A program made the position numbers and the translations under genes. Below are positions 1 through 7,203 of a stretch of DNA of 64,000 bases, in pieces. Positions within the stretch are counted from its first letter, which is position 1. Each line of letters starts with the position of its first letter. The notes beneath the pieces are model-generated. The model did no database searches and had not been told where the DNA came from. It saw only the letters and a program-made list of their open reading frames with translations. The stretch lies in the NCBI GenBank assembly GCA_902776365.1, contig CACYPU010000007.1:1-64000 (forward strand). The letters are read 5' to 3'. The DNA is from an uncultured Bacteroidota bacterium. Lineage in GTDB: Bacteria; Bacteroidota; Bacteroidia; Bacteroidales; P3.

Positions 1-138
1 GAAGCCGTCCATCTTGACGCTGCCTTTCACGTCGGCGCTCAGGGCGACGACATTCTCGTTCTTGCGGCCAGCCTCGACAAGGCCTTCGCCCATGCCGGCG
101 CGCAACTCTTTGCTTGATTGTTTTTCGTAGTGGGTCAT
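1..138 (-). CDS. transketolase C-terminal subunit, 3' part outside window
   Basis: Reading leftward from the ATG at 136-138 gives 46 residues with no stop before the window edge. They include MTHYEKQSSKELRAGMGEGL, then NVVALSADVKGSVKMDGF. This matches the start of the split transketolase C-terminal (pyrimidine-binding plus C-terminal domain) subunit of Bacteroidetes, where 'G.GL.E.GR.N.NVVAL.AD...S' is typical. The partner N-terminal subunit would be expected beyond the edge or elsewhere. The protein would act in the non-oxidative pentose phosphate pathway in the cytoplasm. It lies 23 bp downstream of the VWA gene on the same strand, so co-transcription is possible. The family is clear, but only the N-terminus is visible. 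Confidence 0.75.
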   Translation of the reverse strand, partial: MTHYEKQSSKELRAGMGEGLVEAGRKNENVVALSADVKGSVKMDGF

Positions 139-161
139 AATTATTGCTATTTTATTTTTTT

Positions 162-1514
162 CTAGAATTGTATTTTTGTCGTTTGCGAGCTTTCTATCAC
201 GAACCTCTTAGTTTGGACTTTGTCGTATTTGGTGGCGTTCTGGGGGTGGAGGACGAGCTCGTACTGGCCGGGCTGTAATAATAACCGTTCGCCGGCGGTG
301 CTGGGGTTGAGGTCGGTGGCGAATTCCACTTGGCCGTCACGGAGGCGGAAGATGGCGCCGGTGGTGATGCCCTTGGGCTTGCTCAGCACCAGCATGCCGG
401 GCATGGGCACCGAGAGCTCGGTGGCGGCGTTGCCGCGCACCTCGACGCCACGCAAGGTGGTGACGGGCAGCGTCTGCACCTCGACGTCGTAGCGGCCGGC
501 GAGATACTGACCCACTTCGCCGACCTCTTGTGCCGCCATGCGCTCGCCCTCACGGCGGACTATGACGTCGACATTGGGCTGCGACCATTGTGGGCGTTTG
601 CCACTGTACTGCACCTTAAGGGTGCCCTCGCTGACGGTGATGTCGACATTGTTCGAGCGGTCGATGCTGAACTGCATGGCCTCGCGGCGCAGGGGCGGAT
701 GGGTGAAGACAGCCATGTCGTAGGTCACCAGCGGGTCCATCAGCAGCGTGTCGGGCTTCAGCTTGCCGTCCACACTGTAGATAGTGCTGTGGCGGATGAC
801 GCCCGTGCGGTGGTCGTAGAAGGCCACAGGGTGCTCGGCCTCATAGAGTTCACCGTCGCCGTCGAGCATCCTCAGCACTACCTTGGCTTTCTTGCCGCTG
901 AGGTGGAAGATGTCGTACATCGTCTTGGCGTATTCCTCCTCATGGGGCACCAGGAAGAGGCTGCCGGCGCAGTCGGCATGGCTGAAGGCGCCGCCGCCGA
1001 TGCCCAGCACGAAGGTCTGCACCACCACACCGCTGAGCTGCACCTGCCGCGCTACATCGCATATCTCAGCGTCGCAGTCGTCCATACCGTCGGTGATGAT
1101 AAGGATGAGGTTGCGTGAAGACCCTGTGGCCGGAAAATCGCTCAGCGCGTCGGTCAGCGCCGTCGCCGCTGTGCAGCCGCCTTGCGGCACCAGCGTTTTG
1201 ATTTTGCTCTGCAGTTGGTAGATATTATCTTCCCCGAAGGGGACCTCCAGACGTGTGGAGAATTGGTTCTTGTTCACATGGCCGAAGACGCGCAACGCCA
1301 CATCAACGTCATGTTGGCTCGAGATGCTGTCCAAGAACGACAGCAGTACCTGCTGCGTCACCTTGATTTTGGCATTGCTCTGCCAGTGGTCCCACATGGA
1401 ATTCGAGCAGTCCACTATCAGCAGCAGCCGCGTCTTCTCCGGCGTCCGCTGACCGCTGGCCACCGACCAGGGGCCACCGACCACTAACAACAATACTATG
1501 AATAGTCTGCGCAT
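162..1514 (-). CDS. secreted von Willebrand factor A (VWA) domain protein
   Basis: About 450 residues. I chose the ATG at 1514 because it opens a clean signal peptide (MRRLFIVLLLVVGGPWSVASG); the reading frame upstream of it starts only at a TTG and overlaps the promoter. The VWA domain follows at once: DCSNSMW near residue 35 is the DxSxS metal-ion (MIDAS) motif, and ITDGMDDCD about 110 residues later is the second acidic MIDAS loop. The last 200 residues look like beta-rich repeats without a recognised domain. Such proteins usually bind other proteins at the envelope. The partner cannot be read from the sequence, and the neighbours (transketolase, carboxypeptidase) do not suggest one. Confidence 0.8.
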   Translation of the reverse strand: MRRLFIVLLLVVGGPWSVASGQRTPEKTRLLLIVDCSNSMWDHWQSNAKIKVTQQVLLSFLDSISSQHDVDVALRVFGHVNKNQFSTRLEVPFGEDNIYQLQSKIKTLVPQGGCTAATALTDALSDFPATGSSRNLILIITDGMDDCDAEICDVARQVQLSGVVVQTFVLGIGGGAFSHADCAGSLFLVPHEEEYAKTMYDIFHLSGKKAKVVLRMLDGDGELYEAEHPVAFYDHRTGVIRHSTIYSVDGKLKPDTLLMDPLVTYDMAVFTHPPLRREAMQFSIDRSNNVDITVSEGTLKVQYSGKRPQWSQPNVDVIVRREGERMAAQEVGEVGQYLAGRYDVEVQTLPVTTLRGVEVRGNAATELSVPMPGMLVLSKPKGITTGAIFRLRDGQVEFATDLNPSTAGERLLLQPGQYELVLHPQNATKYDKVQTKRFVIESSQTTKIQF

Positions 1515-1538
1515 CAAGTCGTCGTTTTTATCAAACTG

Positions 1539-1546
1539 CAAAAATA
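1539..1546 (-). promoter_or_regulatory. Bacteroidetes -7 box for the VWA gene
   Basis: On the minus strand the sequence reads TATTTTTG followed by CA, matching the phylum consensus TAnnTTTG. It lies about 25 bp upstream of the chosen ATG at 1514 and supports that start. A clear -33 TTTG is not obvious. Confidence 0.6.
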
Positions 1547-1595
1547 CAAAAAAACGACGACATGGCAAAATAAAAAGACAGACTTTCTGTCAGTC

Positions 1596-2840
1596 TCACT
1601 GTATCAATATCTTGGCAGTCCCTTTGGCGGTCCGGAGTAGGTAGAGACCGGAGGGGAGATTGCTAATGATGAATGATGAATGATGAGTGATGAGAATAAG
1701 GCGGCCGGAGGCATCGTAGAGTTCGATGAGGCTGCCTTCGGGGAGGCCTGTTACTGTTACGCGGTCGGTCGCAGGATTCGGAAAAACGGCAATCCGTTCA
1801 GTTTCCAATGTGGAGATGCCGATATTGTCAGGCAGGTTGTGAATCTCGTCGATATAGTTGATAAATGACGGTGCCAGGAATTGCCAGTATTCGGGCAGAC
1901 GGTCGCTGCTGAGGGTCTTGCGCGTCGAAATCTCCATGGTCATCTCCAGACAGTTGTGGTAATAGTTCACATAGTCTTGCCGTCCGCCGTCGATGACATA
2001 CCAGTCGCCGCCGGCGATATAGCCGCTCGTCGTCACATCGCGGAAATGGCTGTTGCTATACACGCGTGCCGTGTCCACGAAGCGTTTGCACACCGCCTGC
2101 CACCAGTCTGAGGCCGGGTGGGGATTGCTGGCAGAGGTGAAGCTGTCCCACGGATAGTTCATCACCTCGGCGCCGCCGTGCAGGTTGGCGCTCAGGCGAA
2201 AACTATGTGCCGCGAAGTAGTCCATCATCGCCTGGTTCTCTTGTGGCACGTTTTTCGCTGTGACAGAAAAGGGGTTGGGATAGGTGCGGTTGAGGTCTAC
2301 TCCATTGGCATTCTCCCGCTGTGCGCCTTGCACGGTGTGGTCGCCTCGCCGATAGGTGCCGTCGGGGTTCGCCAGAGGGTTGATGCTGATGCGTGTGCGG
2401 TCCATCAGTGAGGTGAGCTCGGGGCTGGTGCCGTAGCTTGTGAGTAGGGTGTCGATGAGTCGCAGCATCATCACGTATCCCGTCACCTCGTCGCCGTGGA
2501 TGGTCGACGAATAGAAGAACTCCGGCCTGTAGAGGTCGGCATCCGTCTGCGACTCGATGTACATGCTCAGTATCAGCCTCCCCTGCACGCTTATGCCGAT
2601 GGTGTCCACATGGCACAATGTCGGGTACTCTTCGGCCCATTGATGCATCATCGCCAGGTAGGTGTCGTAAGTAGGATAGCGGTCCCAGCCGGCCATCTCC
2701 TCCACCGAGGCGGCCATGTTGAGGGCTTTCGTCTCAACGGCTTCTGGCTTCGATGGGAACGCGTCGGGACGCGGCTTCAATTGCGCTGATGCGGAGGCCG
2801 ATAGCAGCAATAGCAGAAGGATAGATAATGTGTGTCTCAT
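1596..2840 (-). CDS. secreted M14 zinc carboxypeptidase with T9SS sorting domain
   Basis: 414 residues with signal peptide MRHTLSILLLLLLSASASAQ. The peptidase M14 domain spans roughly residues 50-330. Zinc ligands are H115 and E118 (STIHGDEVTG) and H221 (SANLHGGAEV). Substrate-binding residues lie in NPLANPDGT and DLNRTYPNP, and the likely catalytic glutamate is E303 in LEMTMEIS. After the catalytic domain comes a T9SS type A sorting domain (VFPNPATDRVTV ... SGLYLLRTAKG), so the enzyme is probably exported and anchored on the cell surface. The sorting domain carries an in-frame GAATGAT-type repeat array (1665-1697) that encodes ITHHSSFIIS. The start overlaps the upstream hydrolase stop by 4 bp (ATGA), so the two are translationally coupled. 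Confidence 0.9.
   Translation of the reverse strand: MRHTLSILLLLLLSASASAQLKPRPDAFPSKPEAVETKALNMAASVEEMAGWDRYPTYDTYLAMMHQWAEEYPTLCHVDTIGISVQGRLILSMYIESQTDADLYRPEFFYSSTIHGDEVTGYVMMLRLIDTLLTSYGTSPELTSLMDRTRISINPLANPDGTYRRGDHTVQGAQRENANGVDLNRTYPNPFSVTAKNVPQENQAMMDYFAAHSFRLSANLHGGAEVMNYPWDSFTSASNPHPASDWWQAVCKRFVDTARVYSNSHFRDVTTSGYIAGGDWYVIDGGRQDYVNYYHNCLEMTMEISTRKTLSSDRLPEYWQFLAPSFINYIDEIHNLPDNIGISTLETERIAVFPNPATDRVTVTGLPEGSLIELYDASGRLILITHHSSFIISNLPSGLYLLRTAKGTAKILIQ
1665..1697. repeat. 7-bp repeat array inside the M14 gene
   Basis: Tandem, slightly degenerate GAATGAT units on the plus strand, translated in frame on the minus strand within the T9SS sorting domain. This is one of the dispersed arrays described in the findings. 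Confidence 0.8.
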
Positions 2841-4072
2841 TTCTTGTTTTTAATCATTTCAATCACCTTGTTGGCTTGGTCGGTGGGGGTGTTCAGTATC
2901 TCCATCACCTTGAAGAGGGCCCTCGTCACGAAGGTCTCCGCCGCTTTCTCATGGGCGGGAGTGTCGGCAGTACCCTCGATATCCTGAATCTGCAAATCGA
3001 TGTTGGCGGCAGGGACGTTGTTGGAAATCAGGAAGTCATACATATTCTGCGTGTTGGCCACCGGTACGGTGATGTCCTTGGTGCTGTGGAAGAGCATGAG
3101 CTTCTCGTTGCCGCGGGGGCTCCACCCCTTGCAGATATTGTCGAGGTCCAGGGCTGCCATGATGTTATGGGAAAGGTCGCTGTTGGTGTCGAGGACGGTC
3201 GCGGTGGCATACTGCGAGAGCGATAGCGAACCCACCATTGCGTCAATCTCCTGACGGGTGTAGCGCTTGCTGAAAATCCAGTCGTCGATGTGACTCAGCA
3301 CCGGCTCGGTGAACATCTCCTCTCGCGCAATACCGAGACTCTTGAATTCGTTATACGACAGCATCACACTGATGACGGTGCTCGGCATGCCGGAGATAGT
3401 AGCAGTGATAAACTGACGGTAGGTCTCCGGGAGGTCGTAGCTGCCTGCTCCAGCAAGGCTGTAGGTGATATTGATGTCGGGATACTTCTCCGCCACCAGC
3501 CTCACCACACCCATCGTCGTCTGGCCTCCCTGCGAGTATCCCGCGTTGAACAGCATGTCGCCCCAGGTATAGCCTTGGGAAGCCATAATCTCCTTGGCGG
3601 CCAGCAAGGCGTCCACACTGGCCTGTGCGTTAGTTTGCGAGAGGCAGTAGGCTTGATGGTGATGCTCCGTGGAACCGAAGCCGTAGTAGTCGGGCGAGAC
3701 AGTGATGAGACTCAACATCGCGGTGTAGCCCTGTTCCATGAGAGAGCCCTTTGACGGGCACTGGTCGGCACGATAGACCGTGAAGTGGTTGTACAGTAGC
3801 ATTCCCTTGGCATAGTGGGCATTCTTCACGCCGTCGCCAAACGAGATGGTGCCCGAGAGCATCACAGGATTGCCGTAGGGGTCCGTCGACGGGTAGGCGA
3901 AATTATACACCGTCATTGATTTGTCGGAGTAGTATGTCGAGTCGGTGATGTATGCCGCCCCCATCGGCAGGTCGCTCGCCGCCGCCTGAGGGTCGTCGTC
4001 CTTCGAACATGATGTCAATGCGTTGAAAACCAGTACTACTAGTGTCCAAAAGAAAATTCTATATCTGTTCAT
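2837..4072 (-). CDS. lipoprotein alpha/beta hydrolase (secretory-lipase-like)
   Basis: 411 residues. The N-terminus is a lipoprotein signal ending in LTSC, with the lipidated cysteine at residue 22, followed by SKDDD, which suggests surface or outer-membrane anchoring. The body has an alpha/beta-hydrolase fold. GYSQGGQTT, near residue 178, carries the nucleophile serine; an acid and a histidine would come from the C-terminal third (LFHSTKDITVPV and TPAHEKA are candidates). DYYGFGSTEH before it resembles secretory lipases and cocaine-esterase-like proteins. The substrate is unknown. It is coupled to the downstream M14 peptidase by a 4-bp overlap, so both may degrade extracellular nutrients. 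Confidence 0.75.
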   Translation of the reverse strand: MNRYRIFFWTLVVLVFNALTSCSKDDDPQAAASDLPMGAAYITDSTYYSDKSMTVYNFAYPSTDPYGNPVMLSGTISFGDGVKNAHYAKGMLLYNHFTVYRADQCPSKGSLMEQGYTAMLSLITVSPDYYGFGSTEHHHQAYCLSQTNAQASVDALLAAKEIMASQGYTWGDMLFNAGYSQGGQTTMGVVRLVAEKYPDINITYSLAGAGSYDLPETYRQFITATISGMPSTVISVMLSYNEFKSLGIAREEMFTEPVLSHIDDWIFSKRYTRQEIDAMVGSLSLSQYATATVLDTNSDLSHNIMAALDLDNICKGWSPRGNEKLMLFHSTKDITVPVANTQNMYDFLISNNVPAANIDLQIQDIEGTADTPAHEKAAETFVTRALFKVMEILNTPTDQANKVIEMIKNKK

Positions 4073-4107
4073 CTTTGATGTTTTTTTTTAAGAAAACATT
4101 AAGTTTT

Positions 4108-4656
4108 TCAGGTCTCTTCCCAGAGGCCTTTCTGGCGGTCGGGGTCCTCCTCGACGGGCACGAGGATGCTTTCCTCGATGGTGGTCACTAGGGCGAAGTC
4201 GAGACCCGAGATGCTGACGCAGAAGTTGCCCTCTTCACAGTCGCTGATGAGCATGCCCTCCATATTGACGAAAGGCCCCTCGACGATGCGCACACGGGCG
4301 CCGCGCTTGAGCTGCGAGTTGTTCCTCACATGAACCTCGGCTGCGGCCTCCATCAGGCGTTTGATAGCGTTTATCTCGCCTTCGGGGATGATGGCGGGTT
4401 GCCCATGCCATGAGACGATGCATACTACTCCGGCGCTGTTGCGTATGGGAGCCACATCCTTGGCGCGTATCTTGGCGAAGATGTAGGAATTGAATAACGG
4501 CACTTCGACACTTTTCCAGCGGTCGCTCCACTGACGCCGTATGTGCTGCAGGGGCAGGTAGACTTCATAGCCGGCGTTTTGGATCGTCTGGGCGGTTTTT
4601 TTCTCGGAGCGCGAGTTGGTGTACAGGGCCACCCATTGGTGAGTGTCGTTCAGCAT
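4108..4656 (-). CDS. NusG-family antitermination factor (UpxY-like)
   Basis: 182 residues. The N-terminal NGN domain (WVALYTNSRSEKKTAQTI, then YEVYLPL and PLFNSYIFAKI) and a KOW-type segment near residues 115-150 (LKRGARVRIVEGPFVNMEG) are those of specialised NusG paralogues (UpxY/LoaP type), which ride RNA polymerase and help it read through long operons. In Bacteroides these usually head capsule or polysaccharide loci. Here there is none: the gene follows comEC (7-bp overlap) and precedes a hydrolase/peptidase pair. Its target operon is therefore unknown and could be the downstream secreted enzymes. Confidence 0.8.
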   Translation of the reverse strand: MLNDTHQWVALYTNSRSEKKTAQTIQNAGYEVYLPLQHIRRQWSDRWKSVEVPLFNSYIFAKIRAKDVAPIRNSAGVVCIVSWHGQPAIIPEGEINAIKRLMEAAAEVHVRNNSQLKRGARVRIVEGPFVNMEGMLISDCEEGNFCVSISGLDFALVTTIEESILVPVEEDPDRQKGLWEET

Positions 4657-6089
4657 AGGGGTTCGTTCTTTCTCTGTTGGTAACGGCGAAGTACGATGTT
4701 TATTGTAATGAAGAATAAAAAAATCCCTACTGCAAGCAGTGCGGTACCCAAGGGGCTGATTTCAATGTGGTTGATGGTGGCTCCCGGCAGGCGCGAGATG
4801 GCGGCGGTGAGACGGTCGCTGCACTCGAGAATCCACCACAGTGGCGAGGCGAAGAGAGGGCAGGGGAGGAGCATGTAAAGCAACGAGAGGGCGAGGATGA
4901 GGGCGGCAAGAGGTACAATGATGATGTTGGCGATGAGGAAGTAAGGCTGGAAGGTGTGGAAGGTGGCGAGCGTCACGGGCAAGGTGGCGAGGGTGGCGGC
5001 AATGCTGACAACGGCGGTCTGCCAAAGGGGATTGTGTGAGAGTTGTATGGCGGGTCGCGCCAAGAGGATGCCTGCGACAGCGCTGAAGGAGAGCTGCCAG
5101 CCGGTATTGAAGAGTAACATTGGGTCGGCCATGAGCATGGCAATGGCGGCGAGGGACAGCAGGTTGAGGTTGTCGGTGCGGCGTCCCATCATGTGGCTCA
5201 CGACGAAGAGGCTGAACATCAAGGTGGCACGCACTGTGGCGGGTGCCAAGCCAGTGAGCAGGGCGAAGGCCCATAGCGCCAGTAATTGCAGGCTGCCGCG
5301 CAGGATGCGTCCGCGTCGCTCCTCGCCGAGCCAGAAGAACATCCATCCCACCATAACGGCCAGCAGACCTACATGCAATCCGCTGACGCAGAGCAGATGC
5401 ATGATGCCGGCCTCGCGGAACTGAGCATAGAGGTCGGGCTCTAGGTCGCCGCGCCAGCCGAGGGTCATTGCCTCCGCTACGCCGGCATGTCGGTGTTCCA
5501 GAGGACCGCGTTGTATGTGGCGCAGGAGTTTCATCCTCAGCGCTTCACAGCGGGCGCGCAGAGAGGTGCTGTCGTGACCCGTGACGAGGTAGTGGTCGGA
5601 GGTGACGTAGAGCATTCCCCGTAGGGTGTCGCTGTAGCCGTGGAGGGTCAGCGTGTCGCCATAGCGCAGGGTGGCGGCGGTGCTGTCCTTGCGGAGGTAG
5701 AGCCGCAGGGTGCCACGAGCCTCCTGATTGTCGACTGTAATCACTTCGGCATCAGTCTTCCAGCTGCGTTCACGCGGCGTCGGGGTCTCCGTGAGGCGCA
5801 GGGTGAGGAAGGAGGGTTGCTGGACGAGATGTGTCCAGTGTTGTGTGTCGCTTCGTGGGTCGTCGGGGAGGAGACGCAGGGCGCCGATAGCCACGAAGGT
5901 GAGTGCCAGCAGGAGGAAGAGCGGAGTGCGGAAGTCTTTGTTTCTGAAGAACAAAAGGCTTCCGCCGGCGAGCGCCGAAATGCCCAGCATCACCACCCAC
6001 ACCCACGCTGGCAGCACGCCGGCATGTGCAACGGCGATACCCACCATCAGGGCCATCGCCATCGGAACCAAAGGAACCTTCTTCATCAT
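4650..6089 (-). CDS. comEC: ComEC/Rec2-like membrane protein, short form
   Basis: 479 residues, strongly hydrophobic, starting MMKKVPLVPMAMALMVGIAV. An N-terminal DUF4131-type segment with two to three helices and a small soluble OB-like part (around residues 90-170) is followed by the Competence domain with its hallmark IMHLLCVSGLHVGLLA near residue 230 and many further membrane helices. In full ComEC proteins a metallo-beta-lactamase domain follows; it is absent here, as is common in Bacteroidetes. The known role of the family is the inner-membrane channel for single-stranded DNA uptake. No other competence gene is nearby. It overlaps the NusG-like gene by 7 bp. Confidence 0.85.
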   Translation of the reverse strand: MMKKVPLVPMAMALMVGIAVAHAGVLPAWVWVVMLGISALAGGSLLFFRNKDFRTPLFLLLALTFVAIGALRLLPDDPRSDTQHWTHLVQQPSFLTLRLTETPTPRERSWKTDAEVITVDNQEARGTLRLYLRKDSTAATLRYGDTLTLHGYSDTLRGMLYVTSDHYLVTGHDSTSLRARCEALRMKLLRHIQRGPLEHRHAGVAEAMTLGWRGDLEPDLYAQFREAGIMHLLCVSGLHVGLLAVMVGWMFFWLGEERRGRILRGSLQLLALWAFALLTGLAPATVRATLMFSLFVVSHMMGRRTDNLNLLSLAAIAMLMADPMLLFNTGWQLSFSAVAGILLARPAIQLSHNPLWQTAVVSIAATLATLPVTLATFHTFQPYFLIANIIIVPLAALILALSLLYMLLPCPLFASPLWWILECSDRLTAAISRLPGATINHIEISPLGTALLAVGIFLFFITINIVLRRYQQRKNEPLC

Positions 6090-6108
6090 TCGATTAATTC
6101 GCCGACGA

Positions 6109-6744
6109 TTAAATCAGCAGTTCCGCCGTCCTCACCTTCGGCACATAGTGTATGCCGTCCTTGCGGTAATAGGCGTGGCTCTCCTCTTCGCCGATGGGTG
6201 TCAGCTCGATGCGCTCGTCGCCCTTGCCGATGGCCAGCACCAGCAGGGGAGGGTATGACAGCGCGAGGGCTTCCTGCAGCTTGGTGCGGTTGAAAGCGGC
6301 AATAATCAGTCCGTTAAGTCCCATCTCTACGGCCTTCAGTAGCATGCTCTGGGCGGCGATGCCGAGGTCGATATCCACCATGGGATTCTCCTCCACAGTG
6401 GAGCAGACGACGATGAAGGCCTCGGGCTCGGTGCCGGGGAAGGGGAGGTGCAGCTCGGGGAGGGCGGCGCCCATCTTCACCAGCGGCAGCACATGGTCGG
6501 CACCGCTGTCGTAGGTTACGAGCCTCATCCTCAGCACCTGCTGGTTGCGGGCCGAAGGGACGCGGCTGCAGACAGAGGCGATGCGCTCCAGCTCAGCACG
6601 GCTCACGTGGTAGGCTTTTTTGTAGCCTCGGGTGCTGCGGTTTTTCAGCAGCAGTTCGTCGACGGTATGTCCTATCTTTTTGACCCTGATTTTTCCACTT
6701 CCTAGGGTCTCTTCATAGCGTTTTTCGAGATAATTGTCGGCCAT
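6109..6744 (-). CDS. nitroreductase-family protein
   Basis: 211 residues. RSTRGYKKAYHVSRAELERI near residue 38 and PSARNQQVLRMRLV about 30 residues later form the FMN-binding start of a nitroreductase domain. DIDLGIAAQSMLLKAVEMGL near residue 130 and LVLAIGKGDE near the end are the other signature parts. Such enzymes use FMN and NAD(P)H to reduce nitro compounds, quinones or flavins; the physiological substrate is unknown. The gene is 19 bp upstream of comEC on the same strand. A perfect 7-bp repeat array (6757-6788) sits 12 bp before the start codon, in the 5' leader. Confidence 0.8.
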   Translation of the reverse strand: MADNYLEKRYEETLGSGKIRVKKIGHTVDELLLKNRSTRGYKKAYHVSRAELERIASVCSRVPSARNQQVLRMRLVTYDSGADHVLPLVKMGAALPELHLPFPGTEPEAFIVVCSTVEENPMVDIDLGIAAQSMLLKAVEMGLNGLIIAAFNRTKLQEALALSYPPLLVLAIGKGDERIELTPIGEEESHAYYRKDGIHYVPKVRTAELLI

Positions 6745-6756
6745 GGGGAGAAAAAA

Positions 6757-6788
6757 GTTTAAAGTTTAAAGTTTAAAGTTTAAAGTTT
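6757..6788. repeat. GTTTAAA tandem array in the nitroreductase leader
   Basis: Four perfect 7-bp units GTTTAAA plus a GTTT half unit, directly before the nitroreductase start codon. It belongs to the dispersed array family. Confidence 0.85.
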
Positions 6789-6832
6789 GTTACACAATAT
6801 ATTATGTGGTAAAAACGATTGCTTTCCGAAGA

Positions 6833-6840
6833 CAAAAATA
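6833..6840 (-). promoter_or_regulatory. possible -7 box for the nitroreductase
   Basis: The minus strand reads TATTTTTG about 90 bp upstream of the start codon. No well-spaced -33 TTTG was seen, so this is weak. The following 80 bp hold the divergent tRNA promoter. Confidence 0.35.
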
Positions 6841-6859
6841 CGAAATTTTTTCAAATAAT

Positions 6860-6890
6860 TTTGCCAGTTTCAAAAATCGTCGTATCTTTG
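6860..6890 (+). promoter_or_regulatory. promoter of tRNA-Val
   Basis: TTTG at 6860-6863, a 19-bp spacer and TATCTTTG at 6883-6890 match the Bacteroidetes promoter consensus. The tRNA begins 33 bp downstream. Confidence 0.8.
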
Positions 6891-6923
6891 CACCCGATTT
6901 CGCGAGAAGAAATCAGCCTTTTT

Positions 6924-6998
6924 GATCTGCTAGCTCAGTTGGTTTAGAGCGCTTGCTTGACAGGCAAGAGGTCACAAGTTCAAATCTTGTGCAGATCA
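6924..6998 (+). tRNA. tRNA-Val (anticodon GAC)
   Basis: All four arms can be folded. The acceptor is GATCTGC / GCAGATC with discriminator A (6998). The D arm contains GCTC..GAGC. The anticodon arm is CTTGC-TTGACAG-GCAAG, giving anticodon GAC. The T arm is ACAAG-TTCAAAT-CTTGT. No CCA is encoded. The 3' end from 6983 is also the left attachment core of the integrated element; integration has kept the tRNA intact. Confidence 0.95.
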
Positions 6999-6999
6999 C
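6983..6999 (+). other. attL core, 17-bp direct repeat
   Basis: AATCTTGTGCAGATCAC covers the 3' part of the T arm, the acceptor strand and one base beyond tRNA-Val. The identical 17 bp recur at 11969-11985. Such tRNA 3'-end repeats are the standard target of tyrosine integrases, and an integrase gene begins about 200 bp inside. Confidence 0.9.
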
Positions 7000-7001
7000 T
7001 T

Positions 7002-7030
7002 AAGCCGCCTAAAATGGGCGGCTTTTTCTT
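7002..7030 (+). terminator. terminator after tRNA-Val, element-borne copy
   Basis: AAGCCGCC (7002-7009) pairs with GGCGGCTT (7017-7024), followed by a T-rich run. It lies just inside the element. A similar hairpin (11991-12016) lies just outside the right repeat, so the element replaces the tRNA terminator it displaces. Confidence 0.85.
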
Positions 7031-7113
7031 TTGTAAAACTACTGAAAATCAATGCAGTTATAAGGGTTTTCGGTGTATAATAAGAATGGCGTTTTTTGCA
7101 TAGTATTTTATCT

Positions 7114-7146
7114 TTTTTGACACATTTTTGTCACATTTTTGTCACA
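7114..7146 (+). repeat. three tandem 11-bp repeats at the left end (possible arm-type sites)
   Basis: TTTTTGACACA (7114-7124), TTTTTGTCACA (7125-7135) and TTTTTGTCACA (7136-7146) are head to tail, between attL and the integrase promoter. Two more copies lie inside the right end (11888-11909). The position and repetition suggest integrase arm-binding sites or excisionase sites. Confidence 0.65.
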
Positions 7147-7150
7147 CGAT

Positions 7151-7181
7151 TTTGCCATGTCAAAAATATTGTGTATCTTTG
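7151..7181 (+). promoter_or_regulatory. integrase promoter
   Basis: TTTG at 7151-7154, a 19-bp spacer and TATCTTTG at 7174-7181. It directly follows the 11-bp repeats and places the transcription start about 15-20 bp before the ATG at 7204. Confidence 0.8.
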
Positions 7182-7203
7182 CACCGACAAAAAAGAAAAA
7201 GAT

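Noticed and set aside
4214-5389. CTGACGC copies at 4214-4220, 4531-4537 and 5383-5389
   Set aside because: No array beside them; they are ordinary codons in conserved parts of nusG-like and comEC, so they count as background for the motif.
7096-7203. N-terminal extension of the integrase
   Set aside because: It starts at a TTG and runs through the 11-bp repeats and the promoter at 7151-7181; the ATG at 7204 gives a normal arm-binding domain.
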